From: Bacillota bacterium
Lineage (GTDB): Bacteria > Bacillota_A > Clostridia > Christensenellales > Aristaeellaceae
Direction: 5' to 3'
DNA length: 64,000 nucleotides
Assembly: GCA_023421735.1 (NCBI GenBank)
Contig: JAEZSP010000087.1
Span: 13,245 to 77,244, forward strand
Positions 36,308-45,378 of this stretch are shown here, piece after piece (position 1 is the first letter of the stretch; each line of letters opens with the position of its first letter). Below the pieces are notes generated by a model. That model did no database searches, was not told where the DNA came from, and was given only the letters and a program-made list of their open reading frames with translations. Both the position numbers and the translations under genes were made by a program.

Positions 36308-36337
36308 TTGAACGCCTGCATTTTGCAGGTGTATAAT
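36308..36337 (+). promoter_or_regulatory. Promoter of the ACT/UPF0210 pair with a palindrome in the spacer
   Basis: TTGAAC (36308-36313) and TATAAT (36332-36337), spacer 18 bp. The spacer contains the inverted repeat CCTGCA-TTT-TGCAGG (36315-36329), which could be a repressor site or simply a short hairpin ending the upstream MFS transcript. Confidence 0.7.
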
Positions 36338-36369
36338 GGGTGCATCGATCGGAAAGGCGAGGGATATAT

Positions 36370-36651
36370 ATGGCAGAAATGACAAAGGCGGTCATCACGG
36401 TGCTCGGTTATGACCGCAAGGGCATCATTGCAAAGGTGTCGGATGCCTTGTATCGCTACGATGCAAACATTTTGGATATTTCACAAACAATTCTCTCAGG
36501 GCTTTTTAACATGATCCTGATCGCGGACGTCTCGTCGCCCGCGTGTGACTTTGCGGCGCTCACGGACGAGCTCAGGGCGTATGGCAAGGAACAGAACCTC
36601 CAAATTCGCGTGCAGAGAAGTGAAATCTTCGAAACCATGCATCAGGTTTAG
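36370..36651 (+). CDS. ACT domain protein (UPF0237)
   Basis: 93 residues, a single ACT domain (KAVITVLGYDRKGIIAKVSD, then ILDISQTILSGLFNMILIAD). ACT domains bind amino acids or similar small ligands. It is paired with the UPF0210 gene 12 bases later, the usual arrangement of these two families, which suggests that it regulates its neighbour. Confidence 0.92.
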   Translation: MAEMTKAVITVLGYDRKGIIAKVSDALYRYDANILDISQTILSGLFNMILIADVSSPACDFAALTDELRAYGKEQNLQIRVQRSEIFETMHQV

Positions 36652-36663
36652 GGGGGCGCAGAC

Positions 36664-38016
36664 GTGATTCATACTTCTGAAATTCTTGAAACAATCCGGA
36701 TGATCGACAGGGAGAAGCTCGACGTGCGCACGATCACGATGGGCATCTCCCTTTTCGAGTGCGTGGACGATAATCCCGCGCGGCTTTCCCAAAAGGTCTA
36801 TGACCGGATTGCCAAAACCGCACAGCGGCTCGTTTCGGTCGGCTGTGACATCGAGCGCGAATATGGCGTGCCCATTGTCAATAAACGCATTTCGGTGACG
36901 CCGATTGCGCTCATTTCCGGCGCCGTATCAGACCCCATCCCGGTGGCGCGCGCGCTCGATCGGGCTGCCAAGGAGACGGGCGTCGATTTCATCGGCGGCT
37001 ATTCCGCGCTGGTGCAAAAGGGCATGACGGCTGCCGATCGGCGACTCATCGATTCCATTCCAGAGGCGCTCGCAACGACCGACCTGGTTTGCTCGTCCGT
37101 GAACGTCGGCTCCACCCGCGCGGGCATCGACATGGACGCGGTCGCGCTGATGGGCAAAGCCATCAAGGAAACGGCTGCGCGCACGAAGGACAGGGACGGC
37201 TTTGGCTGCGCGAAGCTTGTGGTGTTCGCAAATGCCGTGGAGGACAATCCCTTCATGGCAGGTGCGTTCTTTGGCCCCGGCGAGGGCGATTGCTCCGTGA
37301 GCGTGGGCGTTTCCGGCCCCGGAGCGGTGAAGCGCGCGCTCGAAAAGGTAAAGGGCGAGCCGTTCGATGCGGTGGCGGAGGCCATCAAACGCACCGCATT
37401 TCGCATCACGCGCGTAGGCCAGCTCGTTGCACGCGAGGCGTCCGCCAGGCTGGCCGTGCCGTTTGGCATCGTCGACCTGTCGCTTGCGCCAACGCCCGCC
37501 GTGGGCGATTCCGTTGCGGCGATTCTCGAGGAAATGGGACTTGAGGTGTGCGGCACGCATGGAACCACCGCCGCGCTCGCGCTCCTCAACGACGCGGTCA
37601 AAAAAGGCGGCGTCATGGCTTCCTCGCATGTCGGCGGACTCTCCGGCGCGTTCATCCCCGTCAGCGAAGACATTGGCATGATCCATGCCGCCCAGCGCGG
37701 TGCGCTTTCCCTCGAAAAACTCGAGGCGATGACCTGCGTATGCTCCGTTGGCCTTGATATGATCGCCATCCCCGGCGAAACGTCTGCCGAAACCATCTCG
37801 GCAATCATCGCGGACGAAGCTGCCATCGGCATGATCAACAATAAAACCACCGCCGTGCGCGTCATTCCCGCACCCGGCAAGTCCGTTGGCGACATGGTCG
37901 AATTCGGCGGACTGCTCGGTCGCGCGCCGGTCATCCCCGTGCGTGCATTCTCCTCCGTCGACTTCATCCGTCGCGGCGGTCGCATTCCCGCACCGCTCAA
38001 CAGTCTCAAAAACTAA
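36664..38016 (+). CDS. UPF0210 / PFL family protein (DUF711)
   Basis: 450 residues from GTG 36664. Conserved segments [70 protein letters not shown] and a glycine-rich end ([36 protein letters not shown]) define the family, which has a pyruvate formate-lyase-like fold. The enzymatic role is not established. Partner of the ACT protein. Confidence 0.93.
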   Translation: MIHTSEILETIRMIDREKLDVRTITMGISLFECVDDNPARLSQKVYDRIAKTAQRLVSVGCDIEREYGVPIVNKRISVTPIALISGAVSDPIPVARALDRAAKETGVDFIGGYSALVQKGMTAADRRLIDSIPEALATTDLVCSSVNVGSTRAGIDMDAVALMGKAIKETAARTKDRDGFGCAKLVVFANAVEDNPFMAGAFFGPGEGDCSVSVGVSGPGAVKRALEKVKGEPFDAVAEAIKRTAFRITRVGQLVAREASARLAVPFGIVDLSLAPTPAVGDSVAAILEEMGLEVCGTHGTTAALALLNDAVKKGGVMASSHVGGLSGAFIPVSEDIGMIHAAQRGALSLEKLEAMTCVCSVGLDMIAIPGETSAETISAIIADEAAIGMINNKTTAVRVIPAPGKSVGDMVEFGGLLGRAPVIPVRAFSSVDFIRRGGRIPAPLNSLKN

Positions 38017-38029
38017 ATAGTGAAAAGCG

Positions 38030-38076
38030 ATCTGTTCGTCGACCGTTCGTGGCATGTGCCGCGGACGGTCGGTTTT
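38030..38076 (+). terminator. Terminator after the UPF0210 gene
   Basis: CGACCGTTCGTGGCA and TGCCGCGGACGGTCG form a long stem with two mismatches, followed by GTTTTAAAA. Confidence 0.85.
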
Positions 38077-38113
38077 AAAACGCGGGGTCCTGGGAGACAG
38101 CGAGGACGCAACG

Positions 38114-39085
38114 CTATTTTACACAATATTGCACATAGCGCGTGAACCAAATCTCAATGCCCAGATCCCGCGCGAGGTCGGCCATCAGACTCTCGTCGTC
38201 TTTTGTCGACCAGCCGCCGGTGATGACGTTGTCAATCTTTCGGAAACCGGCGGAGACCGATGCGCCATGATAATCCTCAAAGATATCCGGACGCCTTGCC
38301 AAAAGCTCCTTTTGAATGCTCTGCGGGAAAGATCTCAGCGTGTCCTGCGTCACGAAACCGTCTCCGTTCACAAATAATCCGCCCGGTTTCAGCACGCGAT
38401 AGATTTCCAACAGCGCCTTGTGGTGATCGCCCTCTGTGTTTCCGAAACCGCCACTCGAACTCACCACATCGATGCTGTTGTCCCGAAAAGGAAGATCGCA
38501 ATTGTCAAGCGCCGCATATATAAGATTGGACGGGTAAAACGTCTCCTCAAAAAGCCGCTTCCATTCAAAAACGATGGTGGGGGAAAGGTCGCTCAGGATG
38601 ATCCGCGCGTCGTTTTTCTGCATCAGAATCGGCGGCACATATCCGCCGCCCGGTCCTATGCCAATTTCCAGGATCAATCCGCCGTGCGCAACGATTCGTT
38701 GCGCGGGCGTATCGCCCCACTTGGGATTGCGCATCCGTTGATCCCAGTTGCGTTTCACCCAGCCTTCCCGCACGATCCGATTCGCCCATTCCGCGTTGCC
38801 GGACTTTTCTGTGCGCGGCACAAAAAACGCGATGCCGTCCATCTCATATGTGCGGTTCGCAATACGCCGGAGTACGTCGTCCCCTTCCAGGATTTCGTTG
38901 ATTGTAATGCTGAATTTGTTTGAAATCGCGAGCAGAAGCTCGATGTCCGGCAGCGTTAACCCCGTCTCCCACTTCGATATCGCCTGCGGCGTAACGCCGA
39001 GAAAATCCGCAAAAGCCGCCTGCGAAAGCCCGTTTTCCCTGCGAAGCGCGGCGATCCGCGCGCCCGCTTGCCTCTTGTTGATCAC
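38114..39085 (-). CDS. XRE-family HTH fused to a SAM-dependent methyltransferase
   Basis: 323 residues if GTG 39085 is used, 6 bases after GGGAGGG; the ATG at 39091 abuts that site. N-terminal Cro/C1 helix-turn-helix (IAALRRENGLSQAAFADFLG, VTPQAISKWETGLTLPDIE), a linker, then a class I methyltransferase domain with LEIGIGPGGGYVPP, LDNCDLPFRDNSIDVVSS and YRVLKPGGLFVNGDG. The substrate is unknown. A perfect palindrome overlaps its -10 region, so it may repress itself. Confidence 0.88.
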   Translation of the reverse strand: MINKRQAGARIAALRRENGLSQAAFADFLGVTPQAISKWETGLTLPDIELLLAISNKFSITINEILEGDDVLRRIANRTYEMDGIAFFVPRTEKSGNAEWANRIVREGWVKRNWDQRMRNPKWGDTPAQRIVAHGGLILEIGIGPGGGYVPPILMQKNDARIILSDLSPTIVFEWKRLFEETFYPSNLIYAALDNCDLPFRDNSIDVVSSSGGFGNTEGDHHKALLEIYRVLKPGGLFVNGDGFVTQDTLRSFPQSIQKELLARRPDIFEDYHGASVSAGFRKIDNVITGGWSTKDDESLMADLARDLGIEIWFTRYVQYCVK

Positions 39086-39102
39086 GCACATCCCTCCCAT
39101 AC

Positions 39103-39118
39103 GATCATTATAATGATC
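39103..39118. promoter_or_regulatory. Perfect 16-bp palindrome over the -10 box
   Basis: GATCATTATAATGATC is its own reverse complement and contains TATAAT on the minus strand. With a TTGCTC -35 box 17 bp upstream it forms the promoter of the XRE-methyltransferase gene. Likely operator for the HTH protein itself (inference). Confidence 0.65.
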
Positions 39119-39258
39119 CGACCTAACCAGAGCAACGGAACCGGACTTGTTTTTCAAAGACAAAGGACAACCTGCGGTTGATGCCCCAAAAGCGAATCGG
39201 CCGCCCGGGACAAAACCCGGACGGTCGTCAAATCGATCACAATGCTTCATGGAAGTCC

Positions 39259-39864
39259 CTATGCGGGCGTTTCAGGCGCACCGCTTCCGAGCTTCTCCTC
39301 GATCAGATCGTGTAGTTTATCCCGTCCCGTCCCATCATCCGAGGAGTATGGGATAATCTCCCACGGCTGGACGGCGAGCTTTCGGCAAATCACCGGGATG
39401 TTGCGCCCGCGCGCCGCCTTCGAAATCTTGTCGCATTTGGTCGCCACGACGGTGAAGGGAATGTCGTAGTGGCGCAGATATTCCACCATCAGCTGGTCGT
39501 CGTTCGTGGGCTCGTGGCGGATGTCGACGAGTTGGAGCACATGCCGCAGATTCTGCGAATGCTCGAGATACCCTTCGATCATCTGGCCCCATTTGTCGCG
39601 CTCGGTTTTTGATGCCTTTGCAAATCCGTAGCCCGGCAGATCCACCAAAAAGAACGCCTCGTTGATCTCATAGAAGTTGATCAGCCGCGTTTTGCCCGGT
39701 TCGCTTGAGATGCGCGCGAGCTTGGATCTGTTTGCAAACCGGTTGATGAGCGAACTTTTGCCCACGTTCGACTTGCCCGCCATGGCGATCTCCGGCAGGC
39801 CCTGTTTGGGGAAGGGTCGCAGCTCGGCGAGCGAGACGATAAAATTGGCGCTCTTGATGATCAT
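39259..39864 (-). CDS. engB: Ribosome biogenesis GTPase EngB (YsxC/YihA)
   Basis: 201 residues. G1 AGKSNVGKSSLINRFANR, the switch I Thr in PGKTRLINFYEI, G3 VDLPGYGFAKAS, G4 VATKCDKISK. It is needed for late assembly of the 50S subunit. The start overlaps the end of lon by 4 bases, the standard lon-engB order. A hairpin around 39193-39227 (CCGCCCGGG-ACAAAA-CCCGGACGG) may end the transcript. Confidence 0.97.
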   Translation of the reverse strand: MIIKSANFIVSLAELRPFPKQGLPEIAMAGKSNVGKSSLINRFANRSKLARISSEPGKTRLINFYEINEAFFLVDLPGYGFAKASKTERDKWGQMIEGYLEHSQNLRHVLQLVDIRHEPTNDDQLMVEYLRHYDIPFTVVATKCDKISKAARGRNIPVICRKLAVQPWEIIPYSSDDGTGRDKLHDLIEEKLGSGAPETPA

Positions 39865-42209
39865 ACGGCGCGCATGCGTTCCGCCTTGCGACCGACGGGT
39901 TCCGTCAGCACTTGCGCAAATGCATCCTCCACACGGTCGATCAGTTGCACATTCATGTCGTTTCGCACGATCTGGTCAATCTGTTCCAAATCCTTTTCGT
40001 TTTCGCGCGGCAAGAGGATGTTTGAAACGCCCATCCGGTACGCAGCAAGCAGTTTCTCCTTCACGCCGCCGATGGGCAGTACGCGCCCCGTGAGCGTGAT
40101 CTCGCCCGTCATGGCGATGTCCCCGCGCGCGGGAATCCCCGTTACGGCGGAGAGCATGGCACACGTGATCGCAACCCCGGCAGAAGGCCCGTCCTTCGGC
40201 ACCGCGCCTTCCGGCACATGCACGTGCATGTCGTGCGTCTTGAAGTAATCGATCGGCAGTCCGCAGTGCGAAAGCTGCGTGCGCACGGTGGTGTGCGCCA
40301 GTTTCGCGGACTCCTTCATCACGTCTCCCAATTTGCCGGTCAGCTCGACCGCGCCGCCGCCTTCGAGGGAAACGACCTCAACGGGCATGACCTCGCCGCC
40401 GACGCTCGTCCATGCGAGGCCGTTGACGACCCCGACGGTCGAAAGCGCGCTGATGGATGTGCGCAGGTACTTCGGCGCACCGAGAAATTCGACGAGCACT
40501 CTGCTGTTGATCGTCACGCTCTTGACGGACGCGTCCTCGCTCAGCCGCAGCGCCGCCTTGCGGCAGATTTTCGCAATCAGCCGCTCGAGCGTGCGAACGC
40601 CGGATTCGCGGGTGTATTTGTCGATCAGCTCCCGCAGCGTCGCTTCCTGGAATTTCACCTTCGCGGCCTTGAGCCCGTGCGCCTTGATCTGTTTGGGCAC
40701 GAGGTGGCGCTTTGCGATCTGCACCTTGTCCTCGAGGGTATAGCTCGAAACCTCGATGACCTCCATGCGGTCGATGAGCGCGCGGTCGATGGTATCCAGC
40801 GTGTTTGCGGTCGTGATAAACATCACGTCCGAAAGATCGAACGGCGCGTCCACATAATGATCGCGGAAGCGGACGTTCTGTTCCGGATCCAGGATTTCGA
40901 GGAGCGCAGACGACGGATCGCCATGCATGGAATTGGTCAGCTTGTCGATTTCGTCAAGCAGCATCACCGGGTCCATGGTGCCGCAGTGCTCGATTGCGGA
41001 AACGACGCGCCCCGGCATCGCGCCGATGTAGGTGCGCCGGTGTCCGCGCAATTCCGCTTCGTCGTGTACGCCGCCGAGCGACATCTGCGCAAAACTCCTG
41101 CCCAGTGCGCGGGCGACGGAGCGCGCGATCGACGTCTTTCCGACGCCGGGCGGGCCCACAAGGCAGATGATCGGGCTTTTGACATCCGGATTGAGCGCGC
41201 GTACGCCGAGATATTCAAGCAATCTGTCCTTGACGTCGTGCATGCCGTAATGGTCGCCTTCGAGCACGGCGCGTGCTTTTTTGATGTCAACCTTCTTTTC
41301 CGTTCGCTTTCCCCAGGGGAGGGAGAGCATGTATTCGATGTAATTGACCGAAACGCTGGATTCGGGGGAGTGCATGGTCATCCTCGCAAGCTTTTTCATC
41401 TCGCGTTCTGTGCGCTCCCGCGCCTCGCCTTCGATCTTCGATTGCACGAGTCGCTCTCGCAGCGCGGCAATGTCCGGATCCTCCGCGTCGCCCAGCTCCT
41501 CCTGAATGGCGCTGATCTGTTCGCGCAGGTAGTAATCGTGGTTTGCCTTGTCGATGTTCTCGCGCACCTTCGCGGCGATCTTCGACTCGATTTTTGCGTA
41601 CTCGAGTTCGCGCGTCACCAGCTTCAAGACCGTATCGAGCTGCAGTTGAATGTCCATGCACTCGAGAACCGCCTGCTTGTCGGCCACTTCCGTAATCAGA
41701 TTTGCCGCCACAAGATCGCACAGCGCCGCGGGATCGCGTTCGCCGGCAATCGCGGAGGCAAGTTCCGCCTGACCCGACCCGCGCATGCGCGCGACCTTGC
41801 CCGCCCGCGTCTTGATCACGCGCGTAAAAGCAGTCAACTGCAGCCCTTCGACGCGCTCCGCCTCGTTGATGGGGAAAACGTCCGCGAGCTGCACTTCGCC
41901 GCCCTCGATGACGTCTGTCAGAAGCGCCCGGCATACGCCGTCGGCGAACACGCGCACGGTGCCGTCCGGCAGGCGCATGAGTTGCTTTAAGAGGATAATG
42001 GTGCCGACCTGATACACGTCTGCCATGTGGGGCTGGTCCTTCGCCGCGTCGCGCTGGGCGACTGAAAAGACACGGCGGTCGCCTTCCATGGCGCGTTCAA
42101 TGGCGTTCACCGATTTGTCGCGGCCGACGTCGAACGTCACGGCCGTTGTAGGAAACGCAATGATGCCCCGCAGAGGAATCATCGGCAGCTTGACATTTGA
42201 CTCAGGCAA
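39861..42209 (-). CDS. lon: ATP-dependent protease Lon
   Basis: 782 residues from TTG 42209 (MPESNVKLPMIPLRGIIAFP), 9 bases after AAAGGA. An in-frame ATG at 42251 lies on the edge of the TATAAT promoter and cannot be used. N-terminal substrate domain, coiled-coil middle, Walker A VGPPGVGKTSIARSVARAL, and the protease domain with catalytic Ser in VPKDGPSAGVAI and Lys in LPIGGVKEKLLAAYR. Full length. Transcribed with engB. Confidence 0.97.
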   Translation of the reverse strand: MPESNVKLPMIPLRGIIAFPTTAVTFDVGRDKSVNAIERAMEGDRRVFSVAQRDAAKDQPHMADVYQVGTIILLKQLMRLPDGTVRVFADGVCRALLTDVIEGGEVQLADVFPINEAERVEGLQLTAFTRVIKTRAGKVARMRGSGQAELASAIAGERDPAALCDLVAANLITEVADKQAVLECMDIQLQLDTVLKLVTRELEYAKIESKIAAKVRENIDKANHDYYLREQISAIQEELGDAEDPDIAALRERLVQSKIEGEARERTEREMKKLARMTMHSPESSVSVNYIEYMLSLPWGKRTEKKVDIKKARAVLEGDHYGMHDVKDRLLEYLGVRALNPDVKSPIICLVGPPGVGKTSIARSVARALGRSFAQMSLGGVHDEAELRGHRRTYIGAMPGRVVSAIEHCGTMDPVMLLDEIDKLTNSMHGDPSSALLEILDPEQNVRFRDHYVDAPFDLSDVMFITTANTLDTIDRALIDRMEVIEVSSYTLEDKVQIAKRHLVPKQIKAHGLKAAKVKFQEATLRELIDKYTRESGVRTLERLIAKICRKAALRLSEDASVKSVTINSRVLVEFLGAPKYLRTSISALSTVGVVNGLAWTSVGGEVMPVEVVSLEGGGAVELTGKLGDVMKESAKLAHTTVRTQLSHCGLPIDYFKTHDMHVHVPEGAVPKDGPSAGVAITCAMLSAVTGIPARGDIAMTGEITLTGRVLPIGGVKEKLLAAYRMGVSNILLPRENEKDLEQIDQIVRNDMNVQLIDRVEDAFAQVLTEPVGRKAERMRAV

Positions 42210-42239
42210 ATAAACACGTCCTTTGTGATAATCATCTAT

Positions 42240-42275
42240 TCTATTATACATGCCCGCATGTTAAAAATAAAGGAT
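42240..42275 (-). promoter_or_regulatory. lon: lon promoter with palindrome
   Basis: On the minus strand a TATAAT (about 42242-42247) is preceded by ACATGC-GG-GCATGT (42248-42261), a near-perfect inverted repeat placed between the -35 and -10 positions. It does not match the CtsR or CIRCE sequences. It may be an operator for stress control of lon. Confidence 0.6.
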
Positions 42276-42315
42276 GTTGGCCTTGGTGATATCTTGCACC
42301 ATTCGCAAATACCAC

Positions 42316-42346
42316 CAAAAAGACCGCCACAACATGCGTGGCGGCC
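42316..42346 (-). terminator. Terminator of the DUF1292 gene
   Basis: Minus strand: GGCCGCCAC-GCATGTT-GTGGCGGTC followed by a T run (AAAAA on the plus strand at 42317-42321). Confidence 0.88.
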
Positions 42347-42375
42347 GATCATGTCGAATTGAGGGTTCCGCGGGA

Positions 42376-42705
42376 TCATTCCTCGTCGTCGTCTTCCTCG
42401 TCGTCGTCTTCCTCGTCGAATTCCTCGTCCTCATCATAGAGGCCGCTTTCGACCAGTTCGATCAGTTTCGCCGATAATTCGTCGTCGACCGGAATAAACT
42501 CTTCTTCATCTTCGCCCACAGGAACAACCTGCATTACGACGACTTCGCGCTCGGACGCTTCGTCCGCCTCGGATTCGTCGTCATCCTGTACCTCGGTCAA
42601 AAGCGCATACTCCTGACCCTCATAGAAGAAATAATCGAGCACTTCCATGGTCAACTCGTTCCCCTCGTCATCCTCAAAGACGACAAGATCCAGTTCGTCT
42701 TCCAT
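42376..42705 (-). CDS. DUF1292 family acidic protein
   Basis: 109 residues. Starts MEDELDLVVFEDDEGNELTM, the DUF1292 (YrzB) pattern, with FFYEGQEYALLTEV. The last 20 residues are almost only Asp and Glu. Function unknown. It lies upstream of lon with its own terminator. Confidence 0.9.
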   Translation of the reverse strand: MEDELDLVVFEDDEGNELTMEVLDYFFYEGQEYALLTEVQDDDESEADEASEREVVVMQVVPVGEDEEEFIPVDDELSAKLIELVESGLYDEDEEFDEEDDDEEDDDEE

Positions 42706-42972
42706 GTGATCACGCTCCTTTCATACCCGAATTTGGGCACCTGAGATATTATACCCCGCAAACCGTGGAAAAGCAACATATATCTTTGCATTGATTCGAG
42801 AAATGATGCTCCTGCGGTATGGCGCTCCCGTCAACGGCAGGACCGAAAAAGTGAACCCCTGCAATGCAGAGTAAGTAGATTGCAGGCGGATTGTCCGCAG
42901 GTTCACGCCAACACCGAATGACGGCGCGACCGTCCAGATACTGCTGGGGATCGTCGCCGCTGCCGGGAATCA

Positions 42973-44184
42973 TTAATGATAGCCATGATATTTTTCTCCT
43001 GAAATAATCAATTCGGCGGCTTCGTGCAATCTTGCTAAAGAACAAAGAGTGCGGTATAAGGCATCCATATCTACCGCTTTTTCTTTTTCTATGTTGATCT
43101 CCTTCACAACAAAATGTTTCTTATTTCTATCAAAATTGCAATCTACAAATCCCGCCAACTCGTTTTGAGATAGAATAGATAGCGGCCATTTCATGCCCTT
43201 TTTCTTAAAATATTCAAAATGAAAAGAGTAAGAAAAAAAGGTGTTCAACCAACGCTTGTCGCGTAGAATCCCCTCCATAGGTGATAGAAGGGAAACTTCA
43301 TCCGTAGTCTTTGTCTCTTTTTGTTGCAAGACTGTCAATGATTTGCTCGCAGAGACATATGTTTTCTTTAAGTTTTTCACGTTGATGTCGGTAATCAATT
43401 CCTGAAACCGAAGAGATGCAATACCCTTTGATATGTCATCTGTATTCAGTCCGGTAATTGCTTTTAAATGAGTCACGTCGGTAATTCCAAACGAGCAGAC
43501 GAGCTTGTACAAAATAGTCTCAACAGCATCAATGTTGTTCATTTCAATCACAGCAGATTTGTCTTTCAGTAAATCCTCTCTCAGGGCAAAAACGGGTTCC
43601 CTGAATATCCCGGGTAATCTGTGACAGACGATGATATCATTGGTCATCCTCATATCAAAAAAGACCTGAAAAATGGGGAGAAAATGATCAAGCTGCCCTC
43701 GTTTTCGACCCTCCGTATACGCGTTCCATTCCTCCGTAAGGCCGAGATGCTCCCATAAACTGTGTTTCGTGCACGAGCGCAATTCATAAAACGCCCGTGT
43801 CAGCTTCTCCTCTTCTTCTGATCGTCCATTTCTTTGACGCTCACATTTTTGTTGCTCTCTTGTTTTTTCCCAGCGTACAATTCTTTCCGTCGCCGTATTA
43901 TATATATCTAATTCACAGGTGGGAGCAATAAAAAGATTCCGCTTAAAAAGGTTTGCTTCAACAAGCTCCTTCTCATCATAGGCGATCCTGTCGTAATCTG
44001 TAACCTTAAAACCCGGCACTCGACTCCAAAGAACCAAGTAGTGATTCAAATGCAAAATAGGACAAGGGTCATACTGTATGCCCGACAAATCAGACACCAC
44101 TTGCACAACATGATTTTTTTCTTTTTTCAGTAGACGTTGCCCAGATAGAATCAGTGTTCTTGCGTCTTTTGTGGTTATTAACAT
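42973..44184 (-). CDS. Winged-helix DNA-binding protein, AlkZ/YcaQ (HTH_42) family
   Basis: 403 residues from ATG 44184 (AGGTG lies a rather long 13 bases before). The N-terminal part has the family motif Q-x-D (Q37-Y38-D39 in GIQYDPCPILHLNHYLVLWS), as in the interstrand-crosslink glycosylase AlkZ. The C-terminal part (LLSPMEGILRDKRWLNTFFS) fits the same family. AlkZ members unhook alkylated or crosslinked bases. Base usage is visibly AT-richer than in lon or engB, which suggests transfer. Glycosylase activity is inferred. Confidence 0.8.
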   Translation of the reverse strand: MLITTKDARTLILSGQRLLKKEKNHVVQVVSDLSGIQYDPCPILHLNHYLVLWSRVPGFKVTDYDRIAYDEKELVEANLFKRNLFIAPTCELDIYNTATERIVRWEKTREQQKCERQRNGRSEEEEKLTRAFYELRSCTKHSLWEHLGLTEEWNAYTEGRKRGQLDHFLPIFQVFFDMRMTNDIIVCHRLPGIFREPVFALREDLLKDKSAVIEMNNIDAVETILYKLVCSFGITDVTHLKAITGLNTDDISKGIASLRFQELITDINVKNLKKTYVSASKSLTVLQQKETKTTDEVSLLSPMEGILRDKRWLNTFFSYSFHFEYFKKKGMKWPLSILSQNELAGFVDCNFDRNKKHFVVKEINIEKEKAVDMDALYRTLCSLARLHEAAELIISGEKYHGYH

Positions 44185-44857
44185 ATGGCGTAATCGGCAC
44201 CTACTTTCATCGACAGGTGGGATGGTTCGCACGAAGTTCGGTGCGGATAGGCGGAAAGGCGGCACAAGTCAAGGGACGGCTTTTGGGTAGACGGATCGAC
44301 GCAATCGGCGGCGAAGCCGTAGCCGTCAGAATGGGTCACACGCTTCAAGGAAACGGGTGACACTTACTTCCTCCCCGCGTCATTCTGGAAGCAGTATAGC
44401 ATAAATGCGTGAACCTTTCCACATATATCATTGCGCAAGGGTTACATCATTCCTCGTTTCGGCACAGGGATTTTACATGCAGAATTACGCATGTGTGCCG
44501 AATCGTGTATTCCAGCAAAATGAACCTCCAAACAGCGGAATGCCAGGGCAATATGCAGGCAAACAAAAACGCCCACCGTAACCGGTGAGCTTCTTTGTAC
44601 CAACTAATGTCGGTCTTGATGTCTAAAGGGACACTAGTTGATATAATTACACGATTGTTTGGCCGCGCCCTGAAAACCGATTTAACGGCGAAATATGCCT
44701 TCATTTTCGTGTAATGATGCACACCCCCCTAAAAGGAAGGCTGGCATTTGTTTGTCGGCGTTGGGTCAGCGCCGTCTCTGGTCTGCTAGCTCAATTGGAA
44801 GTCCATGGGGGGCGACGGTCATCTTCAAGGTCAGACCACAACTTGATATATAAGGAA
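44185..44857. other. Gene-poor stretch
   Basis: No convincing gene. Around 44290-44405 short phrases in two plus-strand frames look protein-like (GRRIDAIGGEAVAV, then DTYFLPASFWKQYS) but are broken by stops, as expected of a decayed element end. A CACCGTAACCGGTG hairpin lies at about 44574-44587. Confidence 0.5.
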
Positions 44858-44892
44858 ATAAGCCGTAGTCTCGCTAATATCCTGCGGCTTAT
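44858..44892 (-). terminator. Terminator of the molybdenum hydroxylase operon
   Basis: ATAAGCCG (44858-44865) pairs with CGGCTTAT (44885-44892); on the minus strand the stem is followed by TTATTTCC. It lies 16 bases beyond the 2Fe-2S subunit stop. Confidence 0.7.
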
Positions 44893-44907
44893 CGTCAACA
44901 ACTATAC

Positions 44908-45378
44908 TTACACACTTGCGTTAATAACCTCCCTAATTGACGCTTTAATTTCCTCAAAACAAGTACAGCGGCATATATTCGATTGCATCCATGCATCAAT
45001 CGTGGTATCATCCGGTTTAGGGAAGTGGCTTAAAAGAGCGTGAGCGTTCATGATAAAGCCAGGTGTGCAATAACCGCATTGCATGGCAAAACAATTGGCA
45101 AACGCTTCTTGTATCAGGGTGTTTTGCAGCCCCTCTACGGTGATGATTTCGTGACCTACGGCCTCTACTGCAAGGCACAGGCAGGATTTCATAGGCCAAC
45201 CATCCATTATGACAGTGCACGCCCCGCAATCCCCATTTTCACAGCCGGGCTTGCATCCGGTGAAACCAAGGTTGTCCCTTAGCATATCCAGTAGCGTCTG
45301 AAATGGATAAACCGCAGTCTCGTAAGTCTGGCCGTTTATTTTGAGGGAGATGAGTGTTTTTCCTTCAATGCGCCTCAT
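44908..45378 (-). CDS. Xanthine dehydrogenase-family 2Fe-2S subunit
   Basis: 156 residues, two 2Fe-2S domains. N-terminal plant-type cluster (GCENGDCGACTV: C46, C51, C54, with C66 later) and C-terminal helical cluster (MQCGYCTPGFIMNAHALLS and NICRCTCFEEI). It carries electrons from the molybdenum site to FAD. Last gene of the L-M-S operon; its start overlaps the FAD-subunit stop by 4 bases (ATGA). Confidence 0.95.
   Translation of the reverse strand: MRRIEGKTLISLKINGQTYETAVYPFQTLLDMLRDNLGFTGCKPGCENGDCGACTVIMDGWPMKSCLCLAVEAVGHEIITVEGLQNTLIQEAFANCFAMQCGYCTPGFIMNAHALLSHFPKPDDTTIDAWMQSNICRCTCFEEIKASIREVINASV

Noticed and set aside
42706..42972. Minus-strand frames in the gap before the DUF1292 gene
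   Set aside because: Phrases such as IPGSGDDPQQYLDG look protein-like, but there is no start with a ribosome binding site and no family match that I can name.
44154..44405. Possible transposase remnant (GRRIDAIGGEAVAV, DTYFLPASFWKQYS)
   Set aside because: Short phrases in different frames with stops between them; no family can be named. A similar LPAFFWK phrase near 56850 is too short to prove a repeat.
44778..44842. tRNA-like sequence
   Set aside because: GGTCTG and CAGACC could pair and TAGCTCAATTGG resembles a D arm, but no anticodon arm or T arm can be built.
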